Assembly: GCF_029867415.1 (NCBI RefSeq)
Contig: NW_026705315.1
Location: 261,001 to 325,000 of the forward strand
Source: Vicia villosa
Taxonomy: Eukaryota; Streptophyta; Magnoliopsida; Fabales; Fabaceae
Direction of reading: 5' to 3'
DNA: 64,000 nucleotides
Both the position numbers and the translations under genes were made by a program. This document shows positions 33,594 through 44,363 of the stretch, piece after piece. The notes beneath the pieces are model-generated. The model did not search any database. It saw only the letters and a program-made list of their open reading frames with translations, and had not been told where the DNA came from. Within the stretch, counting starts at the first letter, position 1. Every line of letters begins with the position of its first letter.

Positions 33594-34515
33594 TGTAACA
33601 CCCCTCTAATAACCCCCGGCAAATAAACAAAATATAATCAGAGTAACATGTAAAGAGGCGTCACAATTCATAAATAAAGAAAACACACGTCGGTACATGT
33701 CATGCATCACTGAAAACATCTATAATTATAACTCATTAAATAAAATCATGTTTACACAGCGGAATTAAATCATCGAGTCAACATTCATCATCAATGTATC
33801 AGACTCCAAAAAACATAAACGAAACAGAGTTATAATCAAAACTCAAAACATCGCGTTCCCAGTGTTACATCTATCAGAGCAAGACACCGACACGACAACT
33901 AAACTGACTTATGAGCTAATCCTCACCAAGTCACGCCGCTATCCTCAATCTGAAAAATGACAACAAGTAAGGGTGAGTCTCATCACAGTTAACCAATGTT
34001 ATTGCATCATAAATAACAATATATCATAGTTATATCATTCACCCAATTGTTTCATATTCAGACAAATCATCATCACACATCCACAGACATCAAGTCATCA
34101 CGCAACATATATTAATCATGTTATAAAACAAATCATGCATATGTATGAAACTGACACTATGCATGTGGTACCAACATCATCAATGGGAAAACCCACCGAC
34201 CGATCTATCATCATCCAAATACGGCCCTGCCAGCACAGATTCCACACAATGGGAATCCTGCCCTTCACTGCATCCTCTCATCATTAGGATACAGCCCTCA
34301 TCAAATGATTATGAATGCATGCAAACATATATATAACATACTATCATCATCATCATACTATGAGTAGCATCGTCTTATACTCATTCATCATCATTCACCA
34401 TCATCATCATCATTAACAAGTATGTCCAGTATATATATAATTGCGTCATTCAATAATTCAGACAACGTCGACAGACTTTCAAATATCACAAAACAGCAAA
34501 ATCTGCAGGTCACGC

Positions 34516-34760
34516 TGGCCATACGCATACCAGCAGAGCCAAAAAAATCACAATACACACTCCATACGCGTATCATACGCGTACGAGCAGCACCAGAATT
34601 CCACACAAAACACACACGTACGCGTACCACAAGGACATGCGCGTACCAACCAGGCACCATACGCGTATCATACGCGTATGAGCAGAAGGTGCAACCTGAT
34701 GCACACATGGGGAGCGTATCATACGCGTACCACCCCCTCCATACGCGTATCATTCGCAAA
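34516..34760. repeat. Cluster of TACGCGTA palindromes in the chromovirus B LTR
   Basis: Seven exact TACGCGTA octamers between 34565 and 34749, plus several one-off variants (ATACGCATA, ATGCGCGTA, GCGTATCA). They often occur as pairs spaced three bases apart. Most of the LTR is AT-rich, so the cluster stands out. Confidence 0.9.
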
Positions 34761-35120
34761 TGGGCAGCAGTTCTCAGATTCTACAACTTACCCATTCGTC
34801 TTCCTCGCGATTTCACCTGCACAGTCTACGATTTGGGTCTCAAAATCAGAAAATCCACATTCTAATAGCACGAGAATTCACCCAATATCAACAGTATATG
34901 ACTCTATAATCGATCTTAATCATCATATTCTAAATCTACTCAATTATTAGGGATTTAACAGCCATAGATCCAATCTAAATGATGAACACCAACAGAAAAT
35001 CCAGAATATAGAATCAATTAATCCAAACAATACCCCTAATCCATACTATCATCCATAATACGATAATAGAGATTAAATGGAGAGTCTCCCCTTACCTTAG
35101 ACAGATTCTTGATCCTTGGT

Positions 35121-35125
35121 CTCTC
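35121..35125. other. Target site duplication (left), CTCTC
   Basis: CTCTC precedes the left Tat-1 LTR and is repeated exactly at 50750-50754 after the right LTR. It confirms insertion of Tat-1 into the chromovirus B LTR. Confidence 0.9.
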
Positions 35126-36111
35126 TGTTTACGGTGATTTCCGGTAAACAGCCGCTAGTCTTCCAAACTATAATAAATATGATTTGGTTACTCGCAGGAT
35201 CGACTAGATTGATCCTAGGACACATAGTCAAGAAGATTGTTATCAATGTTTATTCGAACCATATTCATTATTTGTCTTCTTCAATAAACGTTGTTCGATT
35301 AAAGAACAAATAGTCTTGACAATCACTTTGTTACATATAAATGTGACTTCAACGAAAAGATAAGTAACATAACATGGAAAATTAAAAGGACTATTGAAAC
35401 GTAAAGAATTTTAAACTGCAGAAATGTAAAAGACTTTGAAAGTAAATAACATGAAAGTAATTTCGAAAGTAAATGACATTAAAGTAAAGATACAGAAATG
35501 TAAATGACAAGAAGTAAACGAAATGCAGTAATTCTAGAAGATATTTAAAAACAAAGGATAATACACATGTATTAAAATGGTGGTGTCATACGTACATTTT
35601 CTCATCGAACTCTTTCTCTTAACGCTTGATACTTGAGTAAATATGTGAGTGATTTGTACAAAATGAACACACAGCATCCTAACATTAAGACTCCTATTTA
35701 TACTAGTTTCGACCTTAACGGTCCTATACTAATCTGCTGCCACGTTTCTCATCAGAACTTCCAACGGAGCCATCTGTTATTGGACAGTTACGAAACCGTC
35801 TTCGAATTTCAAATCTTCCCGCCTGAGTCCGTCTTCGACGCGTGGCAGTGTATTAAAAACACTACGAAAACACGCTAAGTAGTAATACTTGAATATATTT
35901 ACAAATTTGTCTAAGTCCCCGAAGACACATACTTTTCGCTAGTTTTCAGTATTCATTATCTTCATAGTGAACTTAGAAATCTTTACTCTCGAAGCATGAC
36001 CATCAGTAGTCATTCTTTTATTTTTAAGGGATGGCCATCAGTAACCATCTTTCCTTCGATTTTCTACCTCTTCGAAGGATAAATACTACAAAACGAAATC
36101 TTCAGCTAACA
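35126..36111 (-). repeat. 3' LTR of Tat-1
   Basis: 986 bp, TG...CA, almost identical to 49764-50749. Differences seen by eye are at about 35151, 35605, 35672, 35878 and 35965. It contains a TATA box (minus-strand TATAAATAGG, 35691-35700). It lies directly upstream of the antisense PMD gene and so could supply enhancers to it. Confidence 0.93.
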
Positions 36112-36124
36112 AATTGCCCCCAAT
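36112..36124 (-). other. Polypurine tract of Tat-1
   Basis: The minus strand reads TATTGGGGGCAATT just before the 3' LTR. It marks the element's 3' end and the left limit of the antisense gene's upstream region. Confidence 0.75.
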
Positions 36125-36383
36125 AAATGCCTGTTTCGAGAGTCAACAGAAATAGGCGTTTCTTGTCATTATAAGATTTCGTTCTTTATTGATCTTTGAG
36201 AGTTCCAAGACTGCTGACTAACGTCATAATCATTGATGACCCTGTTTCCGAAACGTCTTGTCATTTTCAAAGATGTCTTCTCATAACTCACATTCCCACG
36301 TTTTAACCTTACTTCTTGATCATTACTCCTACATACTAGGAGTGAAGCTATCTCTTATTCGACCGCCGTTGGATTAAATCATC

Positions 36384-36395
36384 AGCCGCCACGTG
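36384..36395 (+). promoter_or_regulatory. GCC box fused to a G-box upstream of the antisense PMD gene
   Basis: AGCCGCC (36384-36390) overlaps CACGTG (36390-36395). These are the classical ERF and bZIP/bHLH binding sites. They lie about 175 bp before the predicted ATG at 36567, with a weak TATA-like TTTAAATA at 36443-36450 in between. Matching a consensus does not prove binding. Confidence 0.5.
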
Positions 36396-36566
36396 TTCTT
36401 TGGATTTTACCCAAAAGATTTAAAAAGGGTTTCCGTTAAACCTTTAAATACTTGGTCTTATACTTCTACACAACCTTCCACCTCTATTTCTTCATCTTCT
36501 TCAAAAGAAACAACCAAACATCTTCAATCTCTTCCAAATCTCGTTTTCTTAATCAGAAATTTCTCT

Positions 36567-39500
36567 ATGGCTTCATCTTCAAATGTTCTTCAACCTGCTC
36601 TGAAGCTCCAATCAACAATACGGTCTGGGGAACAAGAGCACGTTCAAAACCCTAACACCGAAGAAATACGCGCTATTTACGCTTCCCAGGTAATCATTCC
36701 CTTTGAACTTTCTGGAAAATCTCTCGCTTTTATAGGTCCATTACCAGGTGAAAATATCCCATCTCTGAATAAATTCTTCCCTACTTATTACAAGACTAGA
36801 CCATTAGTTAGCAAAATTAGGATAGATGAAGATGGCTGTTCTCCCTCAGGAAAATCTGCTAACATGGAAGAAACTCCCACTGAAACTCCTTTAGCTTTAG
36901 CGAAAATTAGGGTAAACTATATGACCAACTCTGTAAAAGTGTTTAGATCAATCCCTTTGGCCAAGGATCCTGATTTGTACTATGCCTGGTTAGAAAAAGT
37001 AGAGAGACAGAAAGAATCCTTCTGGAAATCGTTAGGAATATACGATTTGATTCAACTGTCAAAGACAGGTTTAGAATACAACCAACCCATGTTAGTAGCA
37101 GCAGTTCACTTTTGGGATGCTTCTCACAACACTTTCCATCTCCCCTGCGGAATGGTTACCCCTACTCTTTTTGATGTGGCTGCGATTACAGGACTTCGAC
37201 CAACTGGCGAAACCTTCGATCCTAACGAAATGGATAATGATACTATTGGTTTTAATGACTCACAAGTCACTTATACTGCATTCATCCAGAAGCATCATAT
37301 TACCACCGAAACGGCAGTATCCGATGAAGAACATATTGCTTTTCTAGCGCTATGGCTTTCACGATGTGCCTTCTGTTCAAGATCTATTCAAGTTGCAAAG
37401 AGATATCTTTGCATGGCTAATCAGTTGCATGCTGGAAAAAAGCTCAACCTCAGCCAACTGCTTTTAGGGTCTCTTTATGAAAACCTCAGCGAAGCTGCAT
37501 CCCTCACCAAGAATTTTAAATCTGGTAGTTTACTTTATGCTGGCCCTTTCTGGCTATTACAACTGTGGCTTAATGCTACATTCGAAACTCATCTTCCCTT
37601 TCGAGGAAATGTCAATGAGGAGGATAGCAAAATCAAGAATCGAACTATAGAAGGGACCAGGTTAGCTTACCTAACTCCAAAATAAGAAATTGGAAAGCTT
37701 CGTGAACACTTCTTGGCGTATTCGATGATGTTTGCCCGGCGTAACCAGTTCGATCCTTCTATGGCTCCCTTTGTACACAGAACAATAGGTCCTGAATGGT
37801 TTACTCGAAAATTTCCATCAACATCTCAGGATCAACAAACTGAGTCTATGGAAATTTGGGAAGCCTTTCTGACTCCAAGGTTATTTTCCCATCGCCTTCG
37901 ACCATCAAAGGGTCAATGCACTCTCATGTGCTACCAACCAAATTTGGTCTCGAGACAGTTTGGGTTGGTTCAAATAAAACCCAAGTGTTTATATGAGAAA
38001 AGAAACAAATACGTTGGCACCACCAAACTTCCTCCTGTCTCTTTCGAACCTGCTTTTTATTCTACACCAGACTTTCATCAATGGTGGACGGATTATTATA
38101 GCTCCCAAATCTTTGATGCTGATAGCCTTGCTCAAGCACTAACTGCAGCTTTTACTGATGTGCAGGAGAATTTTCAAAAAGGTACTTCAACTCATATTAA
38201 AGAAATCCAAGCTTTTCAAAAATTCTTTGAAACTATCTACAGGCCTGATGATCTTAGTCGGACCGTTCGTGAGGCTGCAGTCATTTTGCGCGAAAAGTTT
38301 TCCGCCAAACTGGATAAGTTGAAATTGCCCTCGTATGTTCGACCAGAACTACGTTATGAAGTGGCTTTCAAACTTAATCCTCCAAAATTCCCTCCACTAC
38401 CAAGTGCTGATTTTGGTGTGGCTCTAAGTCCTCCTTTCCCAGACTGGTTCGTGTGTGAGAATGCTCTCAAAATTCTTCAAGAGAGTACCAAAAAACGCGC
38501 TGAACGAGTGGTTCCGACTAAGCACACCTTGGATACTTTCAAAGGACATCTTCATATAGATCTTAAACATGTTCGTGTCCTGACCCCAATACCTGAAGGT
38601 TTGGATTAAGACAATCTTTTCGACTGACTTTTCTTTTCTTTGCTGATATACTGATTTCAGTTTCAACTACAGCTGTTGCACGAAGGAGGAAGATCAAGGA
38701 AGCTTCTGCCCAAAAAGATTCTGGGACATCTCAGAGCAACAAACCAAGTGAAAGTGATTCCATCGTTACTGACAAGAAGCCCACGGTATATACTCATCTC
38801 ATATTCTTGATTTTATACAATCTGTGAGTAGTATCCATCTTATTTATCGTCTATTTGCCAGAGCTCGAAACCCCCAACAGGTTCGAAGCGGAAAGCTTCC
38901 TCGACAGCTGCTTCGGATGGTGAAGATAAATCTCCTCCCCAAACTAGACAAGGACACAAGAAGAGACAAAAAGCCGTTACCCCTTCAAGAAAAGGGAAAA
39001 GGATAAGCCCTTCTAAAACTGTTTCTCCTGGTGATAAAGCGTCCTCTGAAGAGTCTCCTTTGAAAGCTGCTAGCAATGTTTCGTTGTGGAAAGTCATAAT
39101 TCAAGTCCAGATAATATCCCAACCAAGGTATTTGGGTTCCAACCCACATATTATCTTATGATCTTAACCAAATAATTAAACTGACATTTACCTTGTTATT
39201 GCAGGAAGACGCTGGCACTGCCACTTCAGGTTTCAAGGACCATGGCTTTACCATTAATGTTGACAAACTTTACAGTAATTGTCAAACTTTAACTTTTGTT
39301 AACTAAACCCCTCAAAAGCTTATCTTTATGACTAACTTTACTCTGTTTAATATAGGTACCTCTCAAAATCAAACTCATGTTCTTTCGCCAGTCTTTGAAG
39401 ACGTTAGGCCAATTTCTACCATATTGCCTAATGAACCAGTCGAAGAAAGTCACTCCACTGACGAATCCCCACCTACTCATCAAAACAAAAATTTGGAAGA

Positions 39501-40434
39501 AGATCACCCATTCTCAGGCAGCGACAATGTGAACCCCCAAACACATGACAGTGAAGATACTGCGTCGGAGCAAGATGCTATGGAGGAAATTTCTCAACCA
39601 GAAAAACAAGATCCTCAAGGGACTTCGACTCTTGAGACGAAAACCATTCCTGAGACAACTTCGACGCTTGCCCCTGTGAAGCCTACTCCTTTGGAGCTGG
39701 AACAGCTTAAGCAAACTGATCCTCTTAGTTTCTTAAAGGCCATCATGGATGCGAATACTTCTTCGCCTTCGGAGCTTAATGTCTCTCCAGTTGCAACTGT
39801 AGAATCTGGTGATAAAGAAGACATTCCTAGCCTCCTCCGACAAATAAAAGAAAGATTCTTTGGGGTCAATCTTGTAGACGTCCTCAACCGGGAACCTATT
39901 AAGAGTCACAACTTAAATCAACTTCTAAAGAAGGTAGATTTGCTTCAAGTCTCCACAGAAGTTTCAGAGGTAATTGTTCTGTTAGGCTCTCTACTCGAGC
40001 AACTCCAAGCCAACATTCTTCGAAGGCAAAATGTCGAAAAAGAGCTATCTGAGACAAAGGCCTCTCATGACTCTTCATGGAACTCTGCTGTAGACGCAAC
40101 GAAACAAGGTGAGGCCCTCAAGCTCAAACATTCAGAAAATCAGAAGGCCTTTGATGATTATGAGAAGAACATCAACTCCTGGAAACAAGAGATAAAGGCA
40201 CTCGAGGGCAAGATAAAAGAAGCTGAACGTTGTCAGGCAGCCATACAAAAATCTAACCAACAAGATTTGCTCGAAGTGGTGCAGTCGGGCATTAGACATT
40301 TCGAGACTGCACAGAAATTAGTGCCAAAAATCGAAAGTTTGAAGAAACAACGGGCACTAATCGAGCTTCGTATGTCTTCGTGGGAGACTCAATACTTGAA
40401 GATCAAAACGGATCTCCCTAAGGATTTTAACTAG
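36567..40434 (+). CDS. Antisense gene 1 of Tat-1: plant mobile domain protein with coiled-coil tail
   Basis: Inferred exons with GT-AG borders: 36567-38598, 38661-38785, 38862-39127, 39205-39274 and 39356-40434. The joined product would be about 1190 aa. Exon 1 encodes a plant mobile domain (PMD, an aminotransferase-like plant family): F-H-L-P-C-G, then T-L-F-D-V-A-A-I-T-G-L (about residues 190-210 from this start). Exons 2-3 encode a basic, Ser/Pro-rich linker with R-R-R-K and K-R-K clusters that look like nuclear localisation signals. Exon 5 starts acidic and ends in a coiled coil of over 150 residues. ATG 36567 (M-A-S-S-S) is preferred over 36393 because it follows the TATA-like box by a leader-sized gap. 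Lesions: in-frame TAA at 37683-37685 and one base missing near 39090 in exon 3. The function in the element is unknown. Confidence 0.72.
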
Positions 40435-40814
40435 ATATTTTCAGTCCTGTTACTTGTTGCACCTTTGTTTTGTAATCGAGACTACTGTAGACTCATAATA
40501 TTTGTATGCTTGACTCCCATCTATATCTATAATGTTTGCCAGCATTACTTTCAGCGAATCTAAACATTTCTGCCAAAATATATCCTTAGATTCTCTACAG
40601 TGCTTTTTATTTAATGCAACGTGTAGAATCCTGAACATCTTTCGCAGCATTCTTGCCTCTAGACTTGACGTTTCCACTTCTTCTAGCCATAATCATTATT
40701 AAAAAGTGACGTCACTTTCTCCAAAACGTCGGTTTTAAGACGTGCGTGCATCAGTTTAATGATTACTTCTCAACTTCCAAGGGCGGGAAACGGCGGAAGC
40801 CATAACTTCTTTCT
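40435..40814. other. Spacer between the two antisense genes
   Basis: The first 100 bp look like the 3' end of gene 1 (TTTTGTAATC near 40468). The remainder would be the upstream promoter of gene 2. No ORF is worth naming. Confidence 0.5.
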
Positions 40815-40880
40815 TTGGAAAACCAACCGCAGTCCAATCACTCATTAACAATTAAAACCCACCCTTCAGTATTCCCAGTC

Positions 40881-40888
40881 TATATAAA
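40881..40888 (+). promoter_or_regulatory. TATA box of antisense gene 2
   Basis: TATATAAA, preceded by CCAGTC and followed by GGG, lies 110 bp upstream of the ATG at 40998. It is close to a perfect plant TATA box and is on the strand opposite to gag-pol. This implies the gene has its own transcript. Confidence 0.7.
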
Positions 40889-40997
40889 GGGTCAAATATT
40901 AGTCTTCAGTTCTTCATTCATGCGTTTTCTCTCCAAACCAAACACAGAAAAAAGAAAACACACAACTTCTCTTTCAGAACAACTTTCTTATCTTGCA

Positions 40998-41727
40998 ATG
41001 GCTGAACCCCTCTTCTTTAACGACATCAAAGCCCTCATCAGAGGCGAGTTCAGACTCTCTGAGGATGAACTTGTTCGCCATTTCATCAACATCGAAACCC
41101 TGTTTGTCAACCAAGAACTGGACTTCTATTTTGAAGAAGTCTTGGAGGGTGCGATTTACCCCAACATGGTGGCAGAATTCTGGATGAATGCGTCTTTACG
41201 CATAGATCCTGAAGGTAGGACCACCATTGATTCTGAAATTCGACACGCTCGTCTCAGCATTACTCCCACCACTATTGCCAACCTGATAAAATGCAATAAC
41301 TCTGGTGAAACTTTTGATGACAACAGTTTCAGCATGACTACTCATCTCATGTTGAGAACTCTTATGGACAATGATCGCTTCAGTGCCAAAGTCATCAGGA
41401 TCTGGCACCAGATGCTCGTGGGGAACTTCCAACCTCGTCGACGAAAACAACATCATGGTTGAAGACTTGGAGTTCATCCTCTGTGGTCTTCGAGGGAGGA
41501 AAATTAACATTCCTTTAATGATCTTCAAAGGACTTGTTAAAGCTGTCTCTGCCGGTGTTGACCGTCGAGGGAGTGTGACTTGTCTTCCCTACGGGAGACT
41601 CCTTAGTTACATTTTTCTTAGGAAAGGCGTAGTGAGAAGGATGCGTGATTCTGGAGCCAGGGATATGTTCGAGGCTGAACCTTCTCCTGTGTTGTCTTTG
41701 GACAATTTAGACCAAAGGATTAACTAG
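40998..41727 (+). CDS. Antisense gene 2 of Tat-1: plant-transposon-protein-like, one frameshift
   Basis: The start at 40998 (M-A-E-P-L-F-F) follows the TATA box at 40881 by 110 bp; an upstream in-frame ATG at 40815 lies before the TATA box and is not preferred. The first frame runs to 41462. The second, +1, frame carries the natural continuation to the stop at 41727, so one extra base is likely present near 41420 in a G-run. The protein would be about 242 aa. It shows Y-P-N-M-V-A-E-F-W near residue 55 and L-E-F-I-L-C-G-L-R-G-R and S-Y-I-F-L-R-K-G-V further on. These align by eye with D-L-V-R-E-F-Y, F-E-L-M-V-L-L-A-L-R-R-G and S-H-I-V-R-N-A-G-V of the extra ORF at 6044-7198. The role is unknown; no catalytic motif is apparent. 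Confidence 0.68.
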
Positions 41728-41957
41728 CAAGTTTTTACCTTAGGTTTAATCTTTTTATATATATATGCCTTCCTTTCTTTTTGTAACCTCAGATCCTATT
41801 CTTTGGATCTTTTTGTAATGAATGTACTTCTATGCTTTTAAATGAAACAAATATTTTGGTGTCTCCTTATTCTGATTGTAAAGCCATTTTGATCAATGTG
41901 GCGTATATGTTTTGACTCATGCCTGACCATTTTGGCTTTTCGTAGTACCCTGAGTAT

Positions 41958-44363
41958 CTACGTTTTTGCAATCCTTACCTCGTGCATACTTGGTTTATAT
42001 CTCTTCAAATATTTCCCGTTTACTCTTAAGATCCTATGATCTTCTGCTAATTCTTCAATTTCGTAAGCATTGTTCGAGAATACTTTCAAGATTCGAAAGG
42101 GTCCTTCCCAATGTGGGGACCATTTACCAAGTGCCTGATTCTTTCGATCTATAGGTAAAATAACTTTCCAAACTAAGTCATTATTAACAAAAGTTTTACC
42201 TTTCACCTTTTTATTATATGCTCTGGACACTTTTTCCTTTTGCCTTTTTATCATTTCCAATGCTCGAAGTCTGTCTTCGTCCAAATCTACTAACTCATTC
42301 ATCATTAACTCCCAGTATACGTTGGGAGGAATGTCTGCTTGCCTTTGTATTCTTACTGATTGCAAACATATCTCAATTGGGAGTACTGCATCATGTCCAA
42401 ATGTCAACTGGAAAGGAGTTGTATTTGTGGCTTCTTTTGGAGATGTTCGACAAGCCCAGAGCGCTTGATCTAAAGTCTTATGCCAATTCTTAGGTTTCTT
42501 TCCCACATGTTTCTTAATAAGGCCAATTATTATTTTGTTTGCTGCTTCAACCTGTCCATTTGCTTGGGCGTAATAAGGTGTAGAAGTAAATAACTTGAAA
42601 CCTATTTCTCTGGCAAAATCTTGCATTTTTCGTCCAGTAAAGACTGATCCCTGATCAGTTGTTATACTTTCTGGGATTCCAAACCTATATATAATGTGTT
42701 TCTGAATAAACTCAATCACAGCCTCTTGATCCACATTTGCCAGTGGTATTGCTTCGACCCATTTTGTGAAATAGTCTATTCCTACCAAAATGTACCTTTG
42801 ACCTTTAAATAACTTGGGGTGAATTTCTTCAATCAAATCTAATGCCCATCCCCTGAAAGGCCATGGTTTTACTATTGTACTTAATTCGTTCGCTGGAGCG
42901 TGTTGGATACCTGCATGTTCTTGGCACTCTTGGCACCCTTTCGCAAACTCTATGCAATCCTTTAACATCGAAGGCCAATACATCCCATAACGAAACAAGA
43001 GCCATTTCATTTTGTGCCCTGCTTGATGTGCACCACATGCCCCACTATGTACGTTCGACAGAGCCAAATATGCTTCTGCTTCACCCAAGCATTTCAACAA
43101 TACCCCTTCAGGAGTTTTCTTGAATAATTCATTTCCCATCAAAAAATATGACAATGCTCTATACTTGATTCTCCTGTCTGTATCCGTCGAAGGGTCTTTT
43201 AGGTAGCTAATAATTGGACTCCTCCAATCTGTGTCTGCCAATGAGTCTATATTAAGTATTTCGAATTGTTCTTTGTTGGCATAACCCAATTGTGAGTTCT
43301 CTAGATCACTTGGCGAAAGTTTAGTAAACATTGCTCTTCCTCTTACTTCAATCAATTCCTCCAACTTTTCTTTTGATACTTTATATCCTGAAGCTAATTG
43401 TGCCAAGTCGCTTGCTTCCTGGTTATTCACCCTTGATACGTGTTTTAATTCCACATATTCGAATTTCTTGAGTAGCCTATTTGCGATGACAAAATACATG
43501 ATCAAATTCTCTTTGATACACTTGTACTCCTTTGTCAATTGTTTGATGACCAATTCGGAGTCTCCTTTAATTTCGACTCTGGTTGCCCCCAATTCTAACA
43601 AAGCCTCAAGTCCAGCAATTAATGCTTCGTATTCAGCTTCATTGTTGGAGCATAATGGACCTTTGATTTTAAACTTGAGCTTTGTTGGAATTCCATCAGG
43701 AGAAATTATCAATATTCCAACCCCAGTACCCTCTCTATGCGTTGAACCATCGAAGTATAACTTCCAAGGTTTTAAGTCCACATAATGCTGATGATTCTCA
43801 ACCACTGCATGGTCGACAATGAAGTCTGACACAATCTGACCTTTCATTGCCTTGAGAGGCTGAAATATTAATGAATATTCAGTAAGGGCCAAAGCCCATT
43901 TGCCAATTCGACTATGTAGTATTGGCTTAGATAACATATGTTTAATAACATCACAATGAGATGAAACGTAAACATCAACTGGCTTTATGTAATACTTAAG
44001 TTTGATACAGGAGAAATATAAACAAAGGCAGAGTTTTTCTATATCAGTATATCTAGTCTCTGCATCATTGAGTACTCTACTTAAGTAATAAATGGCTCTC
44101 TCGATGCCATTCTCATCCTCCTGGGCAAGCATGCTGCCTATTGTTTTATCTGATGCTGAAATGTATAGGCGCATGTGCTTCTTCCCATTTGGGGGAGACA
44201 GAATTGGTGGACAAGTCAAGTATTGCTTTATCTGATCGAAAGCTTCTTGATGTTCAGCACGCCATTCGAATTTTCCTTGTTTAAGCCGAAGTAGAGGTGA
44301 GAAAGCTTGCGTGCGTCCACTCAAGTTAGAGATAAATCTCCTTAAGAAATTTATTTTGCCCAA
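41958..44363 (-). CDS. Tat-1 Pol, C-terminal part: RNase H, second RNase H, integrase
   Basis: An open 801-codon frame. In order: end of RT and a degenerate gypsy RNase H (L-Y-I-S-A-S-D-K to about residue 170); a second, archaeal-like RNase H (Y-F-D-G-S, N-N-E-A-E-Y, G-D-S-E-L and an N...S-D-L-A-Q tail, about 200-330); then the HHCC zinc finger (H...H...C-Q-E-C, about 435-475). The integrase core follows with D in W-A-L-D-L-I, D in T-T-D-Q-G-S and E in G-Q-V-E-A-A. No chromodomain is seen, as expected for Tat. The frame differs from the RT ORF by one base near a C-run at about 44390, so a single indel separates the two; whether this is decay or natural cannot be told from one copy. Confidence 0.9.
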   Translation of the reverse strand: MGKINFLRRFISNLSGRTQAFSPLLRLKQGKFEWRAEHQEAFDQIKQYLTCPPILSPPNGKKHMRLYISASDKTIGSMLAQEDENGIERAIYYLSRVLNDAETRYTDIEKLCLCLYFSCIKLKYYIKPVDVYVSSHCDVIKHMLSKPILHSRIGKWALALTEYSLIFQPLKAMKGQIVSDFIVDHAVVENHQHYVDLKPWKLYFDGSTHREGTGVGILIISPDGIPTKLKFKIKGPLCSNNEAEYEALIAGLEALLELGATRVEIKGDSELVIKQLTKEYKCIKENLIMYFVIANRLLKKFEYVELKHVSRVNNQEASDLAQLASGYKVSKEKLEELIEVRGRAMFTKLSPSDLENSQLGYANKEQFEILNIDSLADTDWRSPIISYLKDPSTDTDRRIKYRALSYFLMGNELFKKTPEGVLLKCLGEAEAYLALSNVHSGACGAHQAGHKMKWLLFRYGMYWPSMLKDCIEFAKGCQECQEHAGIQHAPANELSTIVKPWPFRGWALDLIEEIHPKLFKGQRYILVGIDYFTKWVEAIPLANVDQEAVIEFIQKHIIYRFGIPESITTDQGSVFTGRKMQDFAREIGFKLFTSTPYYAQANGQVEAANKIIIGLIKKHVGKKPKNWHKTLDQALWACRTSPKEATNTTPFQLTFGHDAVLPIEICLQSVRIQRQADIPPNVYWELMMNELVDLDEDRLRALEMIKRQKEKVSRAYNKKVKGKTFVNNDLVWKVILPIDRKNQALGKWSPHWEGPFRILKVFSNNAYEIEELAEDHRILRVNGKYLKRYKPSMHEVRIAKT

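Larger units (their letters stand above)
33594..35125 (-). repeat. Chromovirus B LTR, part 1 (split by Tat-1)
   Basis: On the minus strand this is the end of an LTR closing GTGTTACA at 33594. The rest lies at 50755-51013 beyond the Tat-1 insertion, giving about 1.79 kb in total, close to the 1852-bp LTR at 55983-57834, which it resembles in reverse. It holds the TACGCGTA cluster (34516-34760) and CATCATCAT runs near 34340-34420. ORFs here are products of the repeat and are not genes. Confidence 0.85.

Noticed and set aside
34391..34950. Overlapping ORFs on both strands rich in H-T-R-I-I-R-V and Y-A-Y-D
   Set aside because: They are translations of the TACGCGTA repeats in the chromovirus B LTR. 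An LTR noncoding region, with no domain or codon signal.
36393..36566. An N-terminal extension of the PMD protein from ATG 36393
   Set aside because: The extension overlaps the G-box and TATA-like region, is Ser/Thr low-complexity, and the ATG at 36567 opens a more typical M-A-S-S-S start. It remains possible but is less likely.
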